NCBI GenBank assembly: GCA_947457285.1
Contig: CANGVZ010000088.1
Span: forward strand, 1-7,927
DNA length: 7,927 nt
Source of the DNA: Flavobacteriales bacterium
Lineage (GTDB): Bacteria > Bacteroidota > Bacteroidia > Flavobacteriales_D > Sanyastnellaceae
Direction of reading: 5' to 3'
In this document: positions 6,456-7,927 of the stretch, one piece after another
How positions within the stretch are numbered: position 1 is the stretch's first letter
How the letters are laid out: each line of letters begins with the position of its first letter
Made by a program: the position numbers and the translations under genes
The notes under the pieces: generated by a model
Databases searched by the model: none
What the model was told of the DNA's origin: nothing
What the model saw: only the letters and a program-made list of their open reading frames with translations

Positions 6456-7355
6456 ATGTATCAACCCGCTTTATTCGCGCTTACTCCTCAAGATAAACTA
6501 ACGAGTCTCGTTGAGCAGCGGACCTCCTATGATACGAATAGATGTCAATTCAATGTATTTGAAACGCACCAACAGGCGCATGATTTTCATTTGAGATTTC
6601 CTGGCTTCACTTTCACAAGTATGCTAAGGGGTAAGAAAGTGATGCATCTTGATGGTCGTGAAAAATTTGATTATCTACCAGGTGAAAGTGTGATGGCAAC
6701 AGCCGATCAATTGATACGAATCGATTTTCCGGAGGCAGAGTTAAATCGCCCTACCCAATGCACAGCTCTTGTGATTGAAAATAGTTATTTGAGCCAACAG
6801 CTCGAATACATCAATGAAAGAAGTGGCCGAAACAAAGATTTTGGCGATTGGAATTTAGATTTATCAAAGATAGTGTTAAAAAACAACTATGAATTGTCAG
6901 TAGTGAGCACCCGACTCATGAAGCTCTTTGCGGATTCTAATCCTCTAAAAGATATTTATATTGACCTTGCTTTGAAAGAATTTGTATTGTGTATTCTAAG
7001 ACTCCAAAATCTTCAGCATCAAAACGATGGTAATAGTTCTGGTAAGTTCATGCGCGCGGTAATTGCGTATATCAAAACCAATATCACAGCTGAAATAACA
7101 TTAGCTGATCTGTGTAAAATAGCGGGAATGAGTAAATCCGCATTCTACACCAGCTTTACACATGAATATGGAATTACGCCTAAGCAGCTTATAATTAAAG
7201 AGCGAATTCAATTCGCCAAGAACCTGCTCACAAACGAAAAACTTTCTGTGAAAGAAGTGTCGTATGCGAGTGGATTCAGCGATCCGAATTACTTTATAAG
7301 AACATTCAAAAAGCAAGAGGGTATTACCCCTGGTGAATTGATTAAGTCGATCTGA
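6456..7355 (+). CDS. AraC-family transcriptional regulator
   Basis: This is a 299-residue DNA-binding regulator. Residues about 1-185 form an effector or dimerisation domain resembling the AraC_N family, including the cupin-like FDYLPGESVMATAD stretch at 71-84. Residues about 198-299 are the double helix-turn-helix domain. The first HTH is near 215-236 (TLADLCKIAGMSKSAFYTSF) and the second near 264-286 (SVKEVSYASGFSDPNYFIRTFKK), followed by the hallmark GITPGEL at 289-295. The protein has the normal length for the family. It is divergent from the aldehyde dehydrogenase and most likely controls it, perhaps with autoregulation through the palindrome in the shared upstream region; the inducer is unknown. 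The ATG at 6456 lacks a clear Shine-Dalgarno. The stop codon lies inside a second palindrome, and the next gene converges after only 9 bases. Confidence 0.93.
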   Translation: MYQPALFALTPQDKLTSLVEQRTSYDTNRCQFNVFETHQQAHDFHLRFPGFTFTSMLRGKKVMHLDGREKFDYLPGESVMATADQLIRIDFPEAELNRPTQCTALVIENSYLSQQLEYINERSGRNKDFGDWNLDLSKIVLKNNYELSVVSTRLMKLFADSNPLKDIYIDLALKEFVLCILRLQNLQHQNDGNSSGKFMRAVIAYIKTNITAEITLADLCKIAGMSKSAFYTSFTHEYGITPKQLIIKERIQFAKNLLTNEKLSVKEVSYASGFSDPNYFIRTFKKQEGITPGELIKSI

Positions 7356-7362
7356 CGTCAGA
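7351..7362. repeat. 12-bp palindrome spanning the regulator's stop codon
   Basis: TCTGACGTCAGA is a perfect palindrome that includes the TGA stop of the AraC-family gene. It lies in the 9-base gap before the convergent di-haem gene ends. Its CTGAC/GTCAG arms equal those of the palindrome at 6382-6397, but with no spacer. No T-tract follows, so it is not a normal terminator. Confidence 0.5.
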
Positions 7363-7364
7363 AA

Positions 7365-7925
7365 CTATAGTGCTTCTAAAAATGCAATCAGTGCTTTTCT
7401 ATCAGCTGCTGAAAGTTGAATGTAAGCTTGACGTGATTGAAAAGCTTCTCCTTCATGCCAGAGAATTGCCTCTTCCAAGGTGGCCGCTCGGCCATCATGT
7501 AAAAATCCTGCATTAGGAAAAATTATTTTCGTCAAGCCTATTCCCCATAAAGGCGGAGTTCGCCATTCATTCGCACCAGCTTCGAAGTCTGGTCGCCCGT
7601 CGCCCAGTCCTGCCCCCAATTCGTGTAAAAGAAGATCCGTATATGGTCGGATGGTTTGATTTCTAAGTTCTGGAATTTGGTGATACCCAGTAGTAAGCTC
7701 GGGAATATGACATGCAGAACATTTTATTTCATTAAAAATTTCTTTACCTCTCATTACCTGTGGATCTTCCAAGTTTCTTGGAGCTGGCGGCGCTAATGTC
7801 AAGAAATAATAAGTGATATCATTAAGAATACTCGATGATATATCTGGAGATTTCTGAACTCCGACCTCGCAATTACTTTGACCGATGCAATTTTCTGTGA
7901 TAAAGAAATTTTCTGTAGTGATTCC
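7365..7925 (-). CDS. Di-haem oxidoreductase (DHOR/DUF1111), C-terminal part (partial)
   Basis: The last 186 codons are visible. The frame is open to the right edge, so the start lies outside the window and the TTG at 7802 is internal. The sequence fits the di-haem oxidoreductase family, related to MauG and cytochrome c peroxidases and usually periplasmic. A haem c attachment motif CSACH is at visible residues 69-73, preceded by RGKEIFNEIK as in cytochrome c domains. It is followed by family blocks LLLHELGAGLGDGRPD (98-113), NEWRTPPLWGIGL (119-131), FLHDGRAATLEEAILWHEGEA (141-161) and the terminal LSAADRKALIAFLEAL. A second haem motif would lie upstream, outside the window. Two Cys (visible residues 13 and 19) in the N-terminal visible part are of unknown role. 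It converges on the AraC-family gene with a 9-base gap and no obvious terminator. The natural substrate is uncertain. Confidence 0.93.
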   Translation of the reverse strand, partial: GITTENFFITENCIGQSNCEVGVQKSPDISSSILNDITYYFLTLAPPAPRNLEDPQVMRGKEIFNEIKCSACHIPELTTGYHQIPELRNQTIRPYTDLLLHELGAGLGDGRPDFEAGANEWRTPPLWGIGLTKIIFPNAGFLHDGRAATLEEAILWHEGEAFQSRQAYIQLSAADRKALIAFLEAL

Positions 7926-7927
7926 CA

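Noticed and set aside
7800..7802. TTG as the start of the di-haem oxidoreductase
   Set aside because: The same frame stays open to the right edge with plausible sequence, and the family is much longer, so the TTG is internal.
1..7927. Mobile element, CRISPR array, tRNA, or novel defence system
   Set aside because: No transposase or integrase, no spaced direct repeats, no tRNA-like cloverleaf and no defence-family motifs were seen on either strand.

Overview
The window looks like part of a Bacteroidota chromosome, most likely a member of the Flavobacteriales. The evidence is AT-rich DNA, weak or absent Shine-Dalgarno sequences, two secreted proteins with C-termini of the type IX secretion (T9SS) sorting class, and promoter-like elements resembling the Bacteroidota TTG-N19-TAnnTTTG consensus. 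The species cannot be named from the sequence.

Layout, left to right. (1) 2-283 (+) is the last 93 codons of metH, whose 5' part lies outside the window. It is followed after 8 bases by a complete metF (292-1245, +). The two form a methionine/one-carbon operon: MetF makes the methyl-tetrahydrofolate that MetH uses. (2) 1246-1837 has no intact gene, but most of it is a heavily decayed minus-strand remnant of an RluF-type 23S rRNA pseudouridine synthase. It is recognisable by conserved peptides such as GLNRQIRRM and is broken by many stops and frame changes. (3) 1838-3166 and 3359-4657 (+) are tandem paralogs. Each encodes a signal peptide, a nidogen-like (NIDO) domain, a middle beta-rich region and a T9SS type A sorting domain. 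A strong symmetrical terminator closes this block. (4) 4766-6292 (-) is an AldB/ExaC/AcoD-type NAD-dependent aldehyde dehydrogenase. It is divergent from an AraC-family regulator (6456-7355, +), and a perfect 16-bp palindrome lies between them. This pair looks like a locally regulated aldehyde detoxification or alcohol oxidation unit. (5) 7365-7925 (-) is the C-terminal part of a di-haem oxidoreductase (DHOR/DUF1111, cytochrome c peroxidase-like), convergent with the regulator and cut by the right edge.

Most of the window is ordinary metabolism. The most unusual parts are the rluF fossil, which is missing its 5' half exactly where the duplicated T9SS genes begin; the tandem NIDO pair, one copy of which has lost an 11-residue segment of the domain; and two palindromes with the same CTGAC/GTCAG arms on either side of the AraC gene. 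I see no mobile element, CRISPR array, tRNA or rRNA.
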